From Bradyrhizobium sp. Rc3b (GTDB taxonomy: Bacteria > Pseudomonadota > Alphaproteobacteria > Rhizobiales > Xanthobacteraceae), in the NCBI RefSeq assembly GCF_900114915.1, contig NZ_FOUS01000013.1, positions 211,919 through 275,918 on the forward strand: a stretch of 64,000 nucleotides of DNA, read 5' to 3'. Below are positions 16,050 to 24,716 of this stretch, in pieces; positions within the stretch are counted from its first letter, which is position 1; each line of letters opens with the position of its first letter. A model generated the notes under the pieces. That model was not told where the DNA came from, ran no database searches, and was given only the letters and a program-made list of their open reading frames with translations. A program made the translations under genes and the position numbers.

Positions 16050-17465
16050 TTACGAGAAGAACGCGATCTTCTCGGCCTGGGTCATGCGGCGGATCGGCGC
16101 GAGCGGGTCGTTGGCGGGCGCGCGGGGTTTTTGCAGGATGCCGCTGGCGAGGATGGTGGCGCCGAGCGAGGGCTCGGGGAGCGGCGTGGGCATCGGAAGC
16201 GTTGCGGCCGGTGCTGCGGCGAGCGATGCGGTGGCTGCCATCGCCGGGGCCTGCTGCTCCATCACTTCGGCGGCGGCCTCCGCGATGGCTTCGGTGAGGC
16301 GCGCGAGCGAGTCCATTGCGATCGGCGCGTCGGCGGCGGGCTCTTCCACCATGGGAGCGACGACAGGCTGAGGCGCGATCGGTTCCGGAAGCTCCGCAGC
16401 AATGGGCGCTGCAGCCTCCGCCACCATCGGCTCCGGAACGGCCGCTTCCATCTCGACCGGCGCGATGATCTCGTCGAACTCCGGATCGGGCGCGGCCATC
16501 TCCAGCGCGATGGCCTCGAGCACGGCGTCGTCCTCGGCTTGCGCGGCCGCGTCGAGCGCGAACGCGTCAGCGGCTTCCGCGAAGGCGGCGGTGTCCGTGG
16601 CCGGCTCTTCCAACGGGACAGCTTCGGGCGCGACGTCTTCTGGCGCGACTTGGTCGAGCGCTGTGCTCTCGACGGCGATCTGGCTCTCGGCCGCAATCTC
16701 CGGCGCGACGGCCGCGTCCAGTGCCTGTTCCGCCTCGGCGAACGCTTCGCCGGCGACGGTCGCTTCGGGCTCGGCAGCCGCTGCGAGATCCTGAGGCGGC
16801 TCCGTAAAAGCCACGGATGCTTCGCTCGCCATCGCCGCGGGCGCGGCCGCGGCGGGCGGAGCGTCGGCGGCGGATGATGGCGCCTGCTGCATCGGAGCCG
16901 ACGTGGACGGCGCCGCGTGCGGCGATGCGCCGCCGTCGGTCTGCTCCACCCGATCCCTCAAGAGATCGAATGCGGCTTTGAGCTCGACGCGGGGGTCGAT
17001 GGTCGAAATCTGTCCGCAGGCGGCCTCGATCGAGGCGAGTTGCGAATCAATGAGGTCGCAGATTCGTCCGTCGGCGCCGATCTCGCGCCAGCGCCAGGAG
17101 ATCTCCTTGATGATGCGCACGCCGCGCGGGATCGCGGCGAGGCTCGTCTCGATCGCGGCGGGGTCGACGGCGGCGATGGCGATCGTCTCGGCCTCGCGGA
17201 TCGCGCGGCGAATCTCGACCAGCGCTTCGGGCAGGCGGTCTTCGACGACGGGTTGTCGCTGCGCCGCAAGGGTTTCTTCGATTTTCGCGACCGCGTCGAG
17301 CACCATGCGCGTGTCGGCATTGCGGTTGCGCTTGGCGTATTCGCCGAGGAACCAGCGGCCGCGCGCCGTCTCCATGAAGGCTTCGCGGATCGCGTCGTAA
17401 TCCTGCTCGTTCGGCTCGGCCGCGCGGGCAGACATGGGCGAAAGGGCGAATGCTTCGTTGGCCAT
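16050..17465 (-). CDS. Ala/Glu-rich protein of unknown function with conserved ends
   Basis: 471 residues from the ATG at 17465 (MANEAFALSPMSARAAEP). Residues about 20-65 (YDAIREAFMETARGRWFLGEYAKRN in two overlapping parts) and a following helical region to about 195 look conserved and globular. About 200-450 is low-complexity Ala, Glu and Pro sequence, strongly acidic. The last 17 residues, PLAPIRRMTQAEKIAFFS, look like a conserved terminal motif. No signal peptide or membrane segment. I do not recognise the family. It is divergent from an MFS gene 75 bases away. Confidence 0.75.
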   Translation of the reverse strand: MANEAFALSPMSARAAEPNEQDYDAIREAFMETARGRWFLGEYAKRNRNADTRMVLDAVAKIEETLAAQRQPVVEDRLPEALVEIRRAIREAETIAIAAVDPAAIETSLAAIPRGVRIIKEISWRWREIGADGRICDLIDSQLASIEAACGQISTIDPRVELKAAFDLLRDRVEQTDGGASPHAAPSTSAPMQQAPSSAADAPPAAAAPAAMASEASVAFTEPPQDLAAAAEPEATVAGEAFAEAEQALDAAVAPEIAAESQIAVESTALDQVAPEDVAPEAVPLEEPATDTAAFAEAADAFALDAAAQAEDDAVLEAIALEMAAPDPEFDEIIAPVEMEAAVPEPMVAEAAAPIAAELPEPIAPQPVVAPMVEEPAADAPIAMDSLARLTEAIAEAAAEVMEQQAPAMAATASLAAAPAATLPMPTPLPEPSLGATILASGILQKPRAPANDPLAPIRRMTQAEKIAFFS

Positions 17466-17540
17466 TGCGATCTCGTCGCGCAAATCACCGCGCGTTACAG
17501 TAACGATCACCACGATATCGTCCGAATCGCAATTGGTTTG

Positions 17541-18737
17541 ATGGCACCCGAATCACAAATCCCCACGCCAGCATCCGCGAAACGGCGATTCGCCGTCAGC
17601 CTCGCCCTGTTCTATTCGGCCGTCTTCGCGGTCTCGGGCACGCATCTGCCGTTCTTCCCGGTATGGCTGAAGGCGATCGGCGTCGACGCGGCCTGGATCG
17701 GGCTCATCAACGCGCTGCCGGCGATCACGCGCTTCACCACGCTGCCGCAAGTGACCGCCTTCGCCGAAAAGCGACATGCCATTCGCGCCGGCATGATGGT
17801 GTCGGTGCTGGCGACCGCGATTGGCTTCACCGCGGTCGGCTTGCAGCAGCAGCCGCTGGCGCTGTTCCTGATCTACGCGCTGACCTGCATGATGTGGACG
17901 CCGACGATGCCGCTGACCGACGCTTATGCGTTGCGCGGCGTCGCCCGTTACGGGCTCGATTACGGACCCTTGCGGCTGTGGGGCTCGGCGGCCTTCGCCG
18001 CCGGCTCGCTCGCCTGCGGCTATCTCGTAGACCACATCGCCGCGCGCGATCTGATCTGGGTCATCGTCGCATGGGCCGTCGTTGCGGTCGCAGCCGGCCT
18101 GCTGCTTCAGCCGCTCGACGATGTCAGGCGCAAGACGACCGAGAGACATGCCGGCAAGGCGCTGCTGCGCGATGCCGGCTTCTGGGCCGTCATCGTCTCG
18201 GCTGCGCTGATTCAGGGCAGCCACGTCGCCTACTACACCTTCTCCGCCATCAACTGGCAGCTCCATGGGATCAGTGGGCTGACGATCGCGGGCCTGTGGA
18301 CGCTGGGCGTGATCGCGGAGATCGTGGTATTCGCGCTGTCGCCGCGCTTCTCGCTGCATCCGTCCACCATGATCGCGATTGGAGGGCTCAGCGCCGTGCT
18401 GCGCTGGATCGTCACCGCGAGCGAGCCGCCGCTCGCGCTGCTCGCGATCGTCCAGCTCGGCCACGGTCTCAGCTTCGGCATGGCCATCGTCGGCACGATG
18501 AATCTGCTGGTGCAGCGCGTGCCCTCGCATCAGATCGCGCGAGGGCAGGGCTATTACGCCGCGTGCAACGGGCTTCTGGGCGCTGCGACCTCGATCGCGT
18601 CAGGCGCGATCTACGCCCGTATCGGCGATGGTCTGTATTATGTGATGGCCGCGATGGCGGCGGCCGGCGCGCTTCTGATCTGGTCGGCGCGGCACCGGCT
18701 CAAGCCTCAGCCCCAGAGCGAGGCATCCGGCGGATAG
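17541..18737 (+). CDS. MFS transporter, 3-phenylpropionate permease-like (MFS_1_like)
   Basis: 398 residues from the ATG at 17541, with about 12 membrane helices. The start SLALFYSAVFAVSGTHLPFFPVWL matches the HcaT / MFS_1_like group, as do GLDYGPLRLWGSAAF and the late HGLSFGMAIVGTMNLLVQRVP. Related proteins import aromatic acids or nucleosides with protons; the substrate cannot be assigned. The 3' end overlaps the convergent dipeptide epimerase gene by 31 bases. Confidence 0.85.
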   Translation: MAPESQIPTPASAKRRFAVSLALFYSAVFAVSGTHLPFFPVWLKAIGVDAAWIGLINALPAITRFTTLPQVTAFAEKRHAIRAGMMVSVLATAIGFTAVGLQQQPLALFLIYALTCMMWTPTMPLTDAYALRGVARYGLDYGPLRLWGSAAFAAGSLACGYLVDHIAARDLIWVIVAWAVVAVAAGLLLQPLDDVRRKTTERHAGKALLRDAGFWAVIVSAALIQGSHVAYYTFSAINWQLHGISGLTIAGLWTLGVIAEIVVFALSPRFSLHPSTMIAIGGLSAVLRWIVTASEPPLALLAIVQLGHGLSFGMAIVGTMNLLVQRVPSHQIARGQGYYAACNGLLGAATSIASGAIYARIGDGLYYVMAAMAAAGALLIWSARHRLKPQPQSEASGG

Positions 18738-19702
18738 ACCAGGCTGTCGTCGTAACGCAGGCCGTGATCGCGGTCGCGCGCCAGCAGCAAGGGGCCATCG
18801 AGATCGACGAAGCGCGCCTGCGGCGTCACCAGCATCGCGGGGGCCATCGACAGCGAGGTTGCGACCATGCAGCCGATCATGATTTCGAAGCCGAGCGCCT
18901 GCGCGGCGTCCGCCATCGCAAGGGCCTCGGTGAGGCCGCCGGTCTTGTCGAGCTTGATGTTCACGGCGTCGTAGCGGTCGCGCAAGGGGGCAAGCGAGGA
19001 GCGGTCATGCACGCTCTCGTCGGCGCAAACCGCGAGCGGGCGCTTGATCCGCGCCAGTGCCTCGTCTTTGCCCGCGGGCAGTGGCTGCTCAACCAGGGTG
19101 ACGCCGGCGGCATCGCAGGCGGCGAGATTGTGCGCCAGATTGGCCTCGGTCCAGGCCTCGTTGGCATCAACGATCAGCTCGGATTCGGGAGCGGCCTTGC
19201 GTACCGCCGCGATCCGCTCCGGATCGCCGTCGCCGCCGAGCTTGATCTTGAGCAGCGGCCGGTGCGCCGCCTTGGCGGTGGCAGCCGCCATGGCCTCTGG
19301 GGTCCCTAACGAGATCGTGTACGCCGTAGTGCGCTCGCCCGGCACCGGGCGGTCGAGTAGGTTCCAGGCCCGCAGGCCCGCCGCCTTGGCCTCCAGGTCG
19401 ATCAGGGCGCAGTCCAGGGCATTGCGGGCCGCACCGGGCGCCATGGCGGCCTGGAGGGCTTGCCGCGTCAGCCCGTCCGCCAAGGCCTGCTGCATGGCCT
19501 GGATGGCGGCCAGCGTCGCCTCGGGCGTCTCGCCATAGCGGGGATAGGGCACGCACTCGCCGCGGCCGGTCAGCCCGTCCCGGCCGACCTCCGCCACGAC
19601 CGTCACAGCCTCGGTCTTGGCCCCCCGGCTGATGGTAAAGCTGCCCGCGATCGGGAAGCGCTCGATTCGCGCCGCCAGGGAAGCAAATTTCATGGAAGTC
19701 AT
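18707..19702 (-). CDS. Dipeptide epimerase (L-Ala-D/L-Glu epimerase type, enolase superfamily)
   Basis: 331 residues. Catalytic features of the muconate-lactonizing subgroup are present: LKIKLGG (second Lys as acid/base), the metal ligands in VDANEAW, VEQPL and CADES, and the opposite-face lysine in NIKLDKTGG, with terminal LDGPLLL. These enzymes epimerise dipeptides such as L-Ala-D-Glu from murein turnover. No murein peptide gene is adjacent. The start could be the ATG at 19702 or a second in-frame ATG three codons later. Confidence 0.88.
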   Translation of the reverse strand: MTSMKFASLAARIERFPIAGSFTISRGAKTEAVTVVAEVGRDGLTGRGECVPYPRYGETPEATLAAIQAMQQALADGLTRQALQAAMAPGAARNALDCALIDLEAKAAGLRAWNLLDRPVPGERTTAYTISLGTPEAMAAATAKAAHRPLLKIKLGGDGDPERIAAVRKAAPESELIVDANEAWTEANLAHNLAACDAAGVTLVEQPLPAGKDEALARIKRPLAVCADESVHDRSSLAPLRDRYDAVNIKLDKTGGLTEALAMADAAQALGFEIMIGCMVATSLSMAPAMLVTPQARFVDLDGPLLLARDRDHGLRYDDSLVYPPDASLWG

Positions 19703-19836
19703 TTGGAACTCTGGCGAAATCTGAACCTGCTAGTTACCTCTAGCAACTAACATTAACCACTTGGGGATACCTTCTCTGGGTAAGGGCGCGTGCGCAACTA
19801 TCTGATTTTCTCCGCCCCGGCACGGGAGCGGACATC

Positions 19837-20970
19837 TTGAGCAGCGATCCGAAGCTGGAGCGGATTGCCAAGGGCAACGCGCTGGCACTCTGCGCCACCG
19901 GGACATGGACCGCGAGCTTCGCGCCGGTCCTGGAGCGCATGGTGGCCGACGCCGAGAAGCTCGCCGGCGGCCAGCAAAGCATCTTCATCGACGTCTCCGA
20001 GGTCGCCAAGCTCGACACGTTCGGCGCCTGGCTGATCGAGCGGCTGCGCCGCAGCCTGACGAAAGGATCCGTCGAGGCGCAGATCGCGGGTCTCTCCGCC
20101 AATTATTCCAGCCTCGTGGACGAGGTACGGCGGGTCAGGGCGACGGCCGTGGTCGACGGCGGCACGGTGACCATCGCGGGCATGCTGGAGCAGATCGGCC
20201 GGACCGTGGCCGGCATCGGCGGCACGGTCGCAGGCCTCGTCGACATGCTCGGCGCCGTGCTCGCGGCATGGTTTCGCGTCCTGATCCATCCGCGCTCGTT
20301 CCGCCTGACCTCGACCGTGCATCACATGGAGCAGGTCTGCTGGCGCGCGGTGCCGATCATCGTGCTGATCACCTTCCTGATCGGATGCATCATCGCTCAA
20401 CAAGGCATCTTCCATTTCCGAAGGTTCGGCGCCGACATCTTCGTGGTCGACATGCTGGGCGTGCTGGTGCTGCGCGAGATCGGCGTGCTGCTGGTCGCGA
20501 TCATGGTCGCGGGCCGCTCGGGCAGCGCCTACACCGCCGAGCTCGGCTCGATGAAGATGCGCGAGGAGATCGACGCGTTGCGCACCATGGGCTTCGATCC
20601 GATCGAGGTGCTGGTGCTGCCGCGCATGATGGCGCTGGTGCTGGCGCTGCCGATCCTGGCTTTCCTCGGCGCGATGGCCGCGCTCTATGGCGGCGGTCTC
20701 GTTGCCTGGCTCTATGGCGGGGTCGAGCCCGAAGCCTTCCTGCTGCGCTTGCGCGACGCTATCTCGATCGACCATTTCATCGTCGGCATCGTCAAGGCGC
20801 CGGTCATGGCCGCCGTGATCGGCATCGTCGCCTGCGTCGAGGGCCTTGCCGTGCAGGGCAGCGCGGAATCGCTGGGCCAGCACACCACGGCCTCGGTGGT
20901 GAAGGGCATCTTCTTCGTCATCGTCATGGACGGCGTGTTCGCCATCTTCTTCGCCTCGATCGGGATGTGA
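19837..20970 (+). CDS. mlaE: MlaE-family ABC permease with fused N-terminal STAS domain
   Basis: 377 residues from a TTG start with a GGGAG ribosome-binding site. Residues about 1-105 are a STAS domain like MlaB (FIDVSEVAKLDTFGAWLIERL), and the rest is a five-helix MlaE permease (IIAQQGIFHFRRFGA; REIGVLLVAIMVAGRSGSAY; MKMREEIDALRTMG). In the Mla pathway this inner-membrane permease works with MlaF and MlaD to move phospholipids between membranes. Here the MlaB function is fused rather than separate, a layout common in alphaproteobacteria. It overlaps or abuts mlaF with a 2-base gap. Confidence 0.92.
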   Translation: MSSDPKLERIAKGNALALCATGTWTASFAPVLERMVADAEKLAGGQQSIFIDVSEVAKLDTFGAWLIERLRRSLTKGSVEAQIAGLSANYSSLVDEVRRVRATAVVDGGTVTIAGMLEQIGRTVAGIGGTVAGLVDMLGAVLAAWFRVLIHPRSFRLTSTVHHMEQVCWRAVPIIVLITFLIGCIIAQQGIFHFRRFGADIFVVDMLGVLVLREIGVLLVAIMVAGRSGSAYTAELGSMKMREEIDALRTMGFDPIEVLVLPRMMALVLALPILAFLGAMAALYGGGLVAWLYGGVEPEAFLLRLRDAISIDHFIVGIVKAPVMAAVIGIVACVEGLAVQGSAESLGQHTTASVVKGIFFVIVMDGVFAIFFASIGM

Positions 20971-20972
20971 CG

Positions 20973-21743
20973 ATGGCTGGCGAGATCCAAAATCCGATCA
21001 TCCGCGTGCGCGACATCACCGTGCAGTTCGGCTCAACACGCGTGCTCGACGGCCTCAACCTCGACGTCAAGCGCGGCGAGATCTTGGGTTTCGTCGGTCC
21101 TTCCGGTGCCGGCAAGTCGGTGCTGACGCGCACCATCATCGGTCTCGTGCCGAAGGTTGCGGGCTCCATCGAGGTGTTCGGCGTCGATCTGGACTCCTCG
21201 AGCACCTCGCAGCGCCGCAACGTGGAGCGGCGCTGGGGCGTGTTGTTTCAGCAGGGCGCGCTGTTCTCCTCGCTGACCGTGCGGCAGAACATCCAGTTTC
21301 CGATGCGCGAATATCTTCGGGTCTCGCAGCGGCTGATGGACGAGATCACGATGGCCAAGCTCACCATGGTCGGCCTCAAGCCGGAGGTCGCCGAGCGCTT
21401 CCCGTCAGAGCTCTCCGGCGGCATGATCAAGCGCGTGGCGCTGGCGCGCGCGCTGTCGCTCGATCCGGATCTCGTCTTCCTCGACGAGCCGACCTCGGGC
21501 CTCGATCCGATCGGCGCCGGCGATTTCGACGAGCTGGTCAGGACGCTCCAGCGCACTTTGGGGCTGACCGTTTTCATGGTAACCCACGACCTCGACAGCC
21601 TTTACACAGCGTGTGACCGCATCGCCGTTTTAGGGAACGGTAAGATCATAGCGGCAGGGTCGATCGCCGACATGCAGGCCTCGCAGCATCCCTGGCTGAG
21701 GCAATATTTCCATGGCAAGCGCGCCCGCGCGGTCATGGGTTGA
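20973..21743 (+). CDS. mlaF: MlaF-type ABC ATPase
   Basis: 256 residues. Walker A GPSGAGKS (42-49), Q-loop LFQQGALFSSLT, signature LSGGMIKRVALARAL, Walker B LVFLDEPTSGLD and switch His in MVTHDL are all intact, so it should be active. LSGGM with VGPSGAGKSVL is characteristic of the MlaF/Ttg2A group. It is placed 2 bases after mlaE and 42 bases before mlaD. Confidence 0.94.
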   Translation: MAGEIQNPIIRVRDITVQFGSTRVLDGLNLDVKRGEILGFVGPSGAGKSVLTRTIIGLVPKVAGSIEVFGVDLDSSSTSQRRNVERRWGVLFQQGALFSSLTVRQNIQFPMREYLRVSQRLMDEITMAKLTMVGLKPEVAERFPSELSGGMIKRVALARALSLDPDLVFLDEPTSGLDPIGAGDFDELVRTLQRTLGLTVFMVTHDLDSLYTACDRIAVLGNGKIIAAGSIADMQASQHPWLRQYFHGKRARAVMG

Positions 21744-21785
21744 GTGGCTGGGTTGAATAGCTGTGATGAGTAGCCGGAGCACCTG

Positions 21786-22658
21786 ATGGAAACGCGGGCA
21801 AACTACGTCTTGATCGGGTCGTTCACGCTGGCGGTGATCGCCGCGGCGATCGGCTTCGTGCTCTGGTTCCAGTCGCTGCACACCACCAAGCAGCGCAGTC
21901 CCCTGCGCGTTGTGTTCGAGGGCCCGGCGGCGGGCCTGCGCAACGGCGGCAGTGTCAATTTCAACGGTATCCGGGTGGGCGAGGTGGTCTCGGTGAAGCT
22001 CGACAACCCGCGGCGGGTTGTCGCACTCGCCATGATCGAGAACAACGCTCCGATCCGCAAGGACACCCTGGTCGGCCTCGAATTCCAGGGCCTCACCGGC
22101 GTCGCGGCCATCTCGCTCAAGGGCGGCGACGAGGCCGCGGCGCCGCCGCCGCTCGACCAGGACGGCATCCCGACGCTGACGGCAGATCCCAACAAGCTCC
22201 AGGACGTCACCGAGGCGATCCGCGGCACGCTGCAGAACATCAACAAGATCGTCGCCGACAATCAGGAATCGGTGAAGAACTCGCTGAAGAATCTGGAGAC
22301 CTTCACCAACTCGCTCGCGCGCAATTCCGAGAAGATCGACGGCGTGATGGCCAAGGTCGACGGCGTCATGCTCAAGGCCGACAACCTCATGCTCGGACTC
22401 AACACGCTCGCCGGCGGCAAGGACGGCGGCGAGCTGTTCCAGGCGGTGAAGTCGATCCGCGAGCTCGCCGACGATTTCGACAAGCGCTCCGGTGCGTTGA
22501 TGAGCGACGGCCGTCGTACCCTCGGTGACATCAGCCGCGCCGTGAACAATTTCGACCGCAACCCGACCCGCGTGCTGTTCGGCGCCAGCAACTCATCGCA
22601 GCCCGCTCCGCCGCCCGAGCCGCCGAGGCCGGCCCCCACCGCGAGCGGCAGGCGCTAG
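21786..22658 (+). CDS. mlaD: MlaD-type MCE-domain substrate-binding protein
   Basis: 290 residues. One N-terminal membrane anchor (about 8-28), then an MCE domain (about 38-120: LRVVFEGPAAGLRNGGSVNFNGIRVGEV, split across two strands), then a long helix (about 140-250) and a Pro-rich tail. The extended C-terminal helix is longer than in E. coli MlaD. It acts in the periplasm as the lipid-carrying ring on the MlaEF complex. No MlaC or MlaA gene follows; a degenerate repeat begins just downstream. Confidence 0.92.
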   Translation: METRANYVLIGSFTLAVIAAAIGFVLWFQSLHTTKQRSPLRVVFEGPAAGLRNGGSVNFNGIRVGEVVSVKLDNPRRVVALAMIENNAPIRKDTLVGLEFQGLTGVAAISLKGGDEAAAPPPLDQDGIPTLTADPNKLQDVTEAIRGTLQNINKIVADNQESVKNSLKNLETFTNSLARNSEKIDGVMAKVDGVMLKADNLMLGLNTLAGGKDGGELFQAVKSIRELADDFDKRSGALMSDGRRTLGDISRAVNNFDRNPTRVLFGASNSSQPAPPPEPPRPAPTASGRR

Positions 22659-22680
22659 GCGAGCGCAAGTTCGCGCACTT

Positions 22681-22743
22681 CGTCATCGTAGGTCTCGTGT
22701 CCCGGACGCGCTGCAGCGTGCGCTTCGTTCCTCGCAATGACGG
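22681..22743. repeat. Degenerate palindromic intergenic repeat
   Basis: CGTCATCGTAGG at 22681 and CCTCGCAATGACG ending at 22743 are imperfect inverted ends, with CTCGTGTCCCGGAC inside. It looks like one repeat family inserted in, or recombined with, another; compare 63371-63457 and 15911-16032. The remainder of the 252-base gap to 22910 shows no gene. Confidence 0.55.
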
Positions 22744-22910
22744 CTTGCGGAGACCATCGCGGCCTTCTTCACCCCGCGCGATACGAAAGTATGGGGGTCC
22801 AGCCGAGCCAAGGTAGGGGGAGGGGTAGGCCGGTATTGTCCGCTATATCGCGCTCAAGGCGTGCCCACGACAAGGCGCGTCGACTTCACTCACAGGGGAG
22901 GAGAGAGCGC

Positions 22911-23087
22911 GTGGTACGCCTGCTGCTGTTGTTGCCGTTCATCGGCCTGATGATCGTGCCGTTCTACAATATCAGGGAGCCGCATCTGTTCGGCTTCCCG
23001 TTCTTCTACTGGTATCAGCTCGCCTGGGTGCCGCTGACCTCGCTGCTCACCTACATCGTCTACAGGAGCGTGCGCCGTGCTGACTAA
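22911..23087 (+). CDS. DUF3311 small membrane protein, partner of the symporter
   Basis: 58 residues from a GTG start preceded by a strong AGGGGAGGAG ribosome-binding site. Two membrane segments (about 3-20 and 30-50), with FYNIREPHLFGFPFFYWYQLAW between them, as in DUF3311 proteins found beside sodium:solute symporters (YhdT/PanF-like pairs). It overlaps the following symporter by 11 bases, so the two are translationally coupled. Confidence 0.85.
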   Translation: MVRLLLLLPFIGLMIVPFYNIREPHLFGFPFFYWYQLAWVPLTSLLTYIVYRSVRRAD

Positions 23088-24567
23088 TGTCGATAGCGCG
23101 GCGTTCGCCGTATTCCTCGCACTGTTCATTCTCGTCACCGGCATGGGCTTCGTCGCCTCGCGCTGGCGCAAGCCGGAGACGCTCGCCCATCTCGACGAGT
23201 GGGGCCTTGGCGGCCGCAAGTTCGGGACCTGGATCACCTGGTTCCTGGTCGGCGGCGACTTCTACACCGCCTACACCGTGATCGCCGTTCCTGCGCTGGT
23301 CTACGCGGTCGGCGCCTACGGCTTCTTCGCGCTGCCCTACACCATCATCGTCTATCCGTTCGTGTTCGCGGTGATGCCGGTGCTGTGGAAGGTCGCCAAG
23401 GAGCGCGGCTACGTCACCGCGGGCGACGTGGTGCGCGGCGCCTACGGATCGCGCGGGCTCGAGCTTGCGGTCGCGGCCACCGGCGTGCTGGCGACGATGC
23501 CTTACATCGCGCTCCAGCTGATCGGCATGGAGGTGGCGATCAAGGCGCTCGGCCTGCACGGCGAGGTGCCGCTCGTTCTCGCCTTCCTGGTGCTGGCGCT
23601 CTACACTTATTCGTCGGGCCTGCGCGCGCCGGCGCTGATCGCCTTCGTCAAGGACATCATGATCTACATCGTGGTGATCGCCGCGATTGCGATCGTGCCC
23701 TCGAAGCTTGGCGGCTACGGGGCGATCTTCACCGCGGCGGATGCGGCATTCGCAGCGAAAGGCGCAGGCGGCATCCTGCTGTCCCCGGCGCAGATCGTGC
23801 CCTATGCCTCGCTGGCGCTGGGCTCGGCGCTCGCCGCCTTCATGTATCCGCACACGCTGACCGGCATCTTCGCGTCCTCGGGCGGCAACACCATCCGCAA
23901 GAATGCGATGATGCTGCCGGCCTACACGCTGCTGCTCGGCCTGCTTGCGCTGCTCGGTTACATGGGCCATGCGGCGGGCCTCAAGCTCGCCAGCAACAAC
24001 GACGTCGTGCCCGAGCTGTTCAAGACGCTGTTCCCGAGCTGGTTCGCAGGCTTTGCCTTCGCCGCGATTGCGATCGGAGCGCTGGTGCCGGCCGCCGTCA
24101 TGAGCATCGGCGCCGCCAATCTGTTCACCCGCAACTTCTGGAAGGTGTGGGTCGATCCGAAGGTGACTCCGGCAGGTGAGGCGAAGGTCGCCAAGATCAC
24201 CTCCATGCTGGTGAAGGTCGGCGCGCTGCTCGCCATCCTCCTGATGCCGACGCAGTTCGCGCTCGACCTGCAACTGCTCGGGGGCCTCTGGATCCTGCAG
24301 ACGCTGCCGGCGCTGGTGTTCGGTCTCTATCTGAACTGGTTCTCGAGCCCGGCGCTGCTGGCTGGCTGGGCCGTCGGCCTGGCCGGCGGATCGTGGCTCG
24401 CCTGGTCGGACGGATTGAAGCCGCTGCACAGCATCGACTTCGGCGCCGGGAAGGTCGCGATCTACACCGGTCTGTTGGCGCTCGCGCTCAACATCGTGGT
24501 GGCCGTCGTGGTCAACCTGGCTCTCAAGCGCATGCCGCAGCAACGGCTGTCCCGCGAGGCGGCCTGA
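23077..24567 (+). CDS. mctP: Sodium:solute symporter, MctP-type monocarboxylate permease
   Basis: 496 residues from a GTG start inside the DUF3311 gene. About 13 membrane helices of the SSS/SLC5 family: LGGRKFGTWITWFLVGGDFYTAY at the start, PYIALQLIGMEVAIKALG and GSALAAFMYPHTLTGIFASS in the core. The Rhizobium leguminosarum protein MctP, which imports pyruvate, lactate, alanine and other short monocarboxylates, belongs to this group, and like this locus is controlled by a linked MctS-MctR sensor-regulator pair. That parallel, rather than a measured substrate, underlies the name. Confidence 0.85.
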   Translation: MLTNVDSAAFAVFLALFILVTGMGFVASRWRKPETLAHLDEWGLGGRKFGTWITWFLVGGDFYTAYTVIAVPALVYAVGAYGFFALPYTIIVYPFVFAVMPVLWKVAKERGYVTAGDVVRGAYGSRGLELAVAATGVLATMPYIALQLIGMEVAIKALGLHGEVPLVLAFLVLALYTYSSGLRAPALIAFVKDIMIYIVVIAAIAIVPSKLGGYGAIFTAADAAFAAKGAGGILLSPAQIVPYASLALGSALAAFMYPHTLTGIFASSGGNTIRKNAMMLPAYTLLLGLLALLGYMGHAAGLKLASNNDVVPELFKTLFPSWFAGFAFAAIAIGALVPAAVMSIGAANLFTRNFWKVWVDPKVTPAGEAKVAKITSMLVKVGALLAILLMPTQFALDLQLLGGLWILQTLPALVFGLYLNWFSSPALLAGWAVGLAGGSWLAWSDGLKPLHSIDFGAGKVAIYTGLLALALNIVVAVVVNLALKRMPQQRLSREAA

Positions 24568-24577
24568 GCGATTGCGG

Positions 24578-24609
24578 GCGGCGGCCGGGGAAATCCCTTC
24601 GGCCGCCGC
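24578..24609 (+). terminator. Hairpin between mctP and mctS (possible attenuator)
   Basis: GCGGCGGCCG (24578-24587) pairs perfectly with CGGCCGCCGC (24600-24609), with an inner GGG/CCC. No clear T-run follows, so termination may be partial or absent; it could lower kinase expression relative to the permease. Confidence 0.45.
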
Positions 24610-24716
24610 TTGTCTGCGGACTGAAACGGCCTTCCATGCGATTGAAAACGCTCTAGTATCCGCCCGCGCCCGGCCGCTCGTCGCGAGCGCATCAGACTGT
24701 TTCGGGTGAGGATGTC

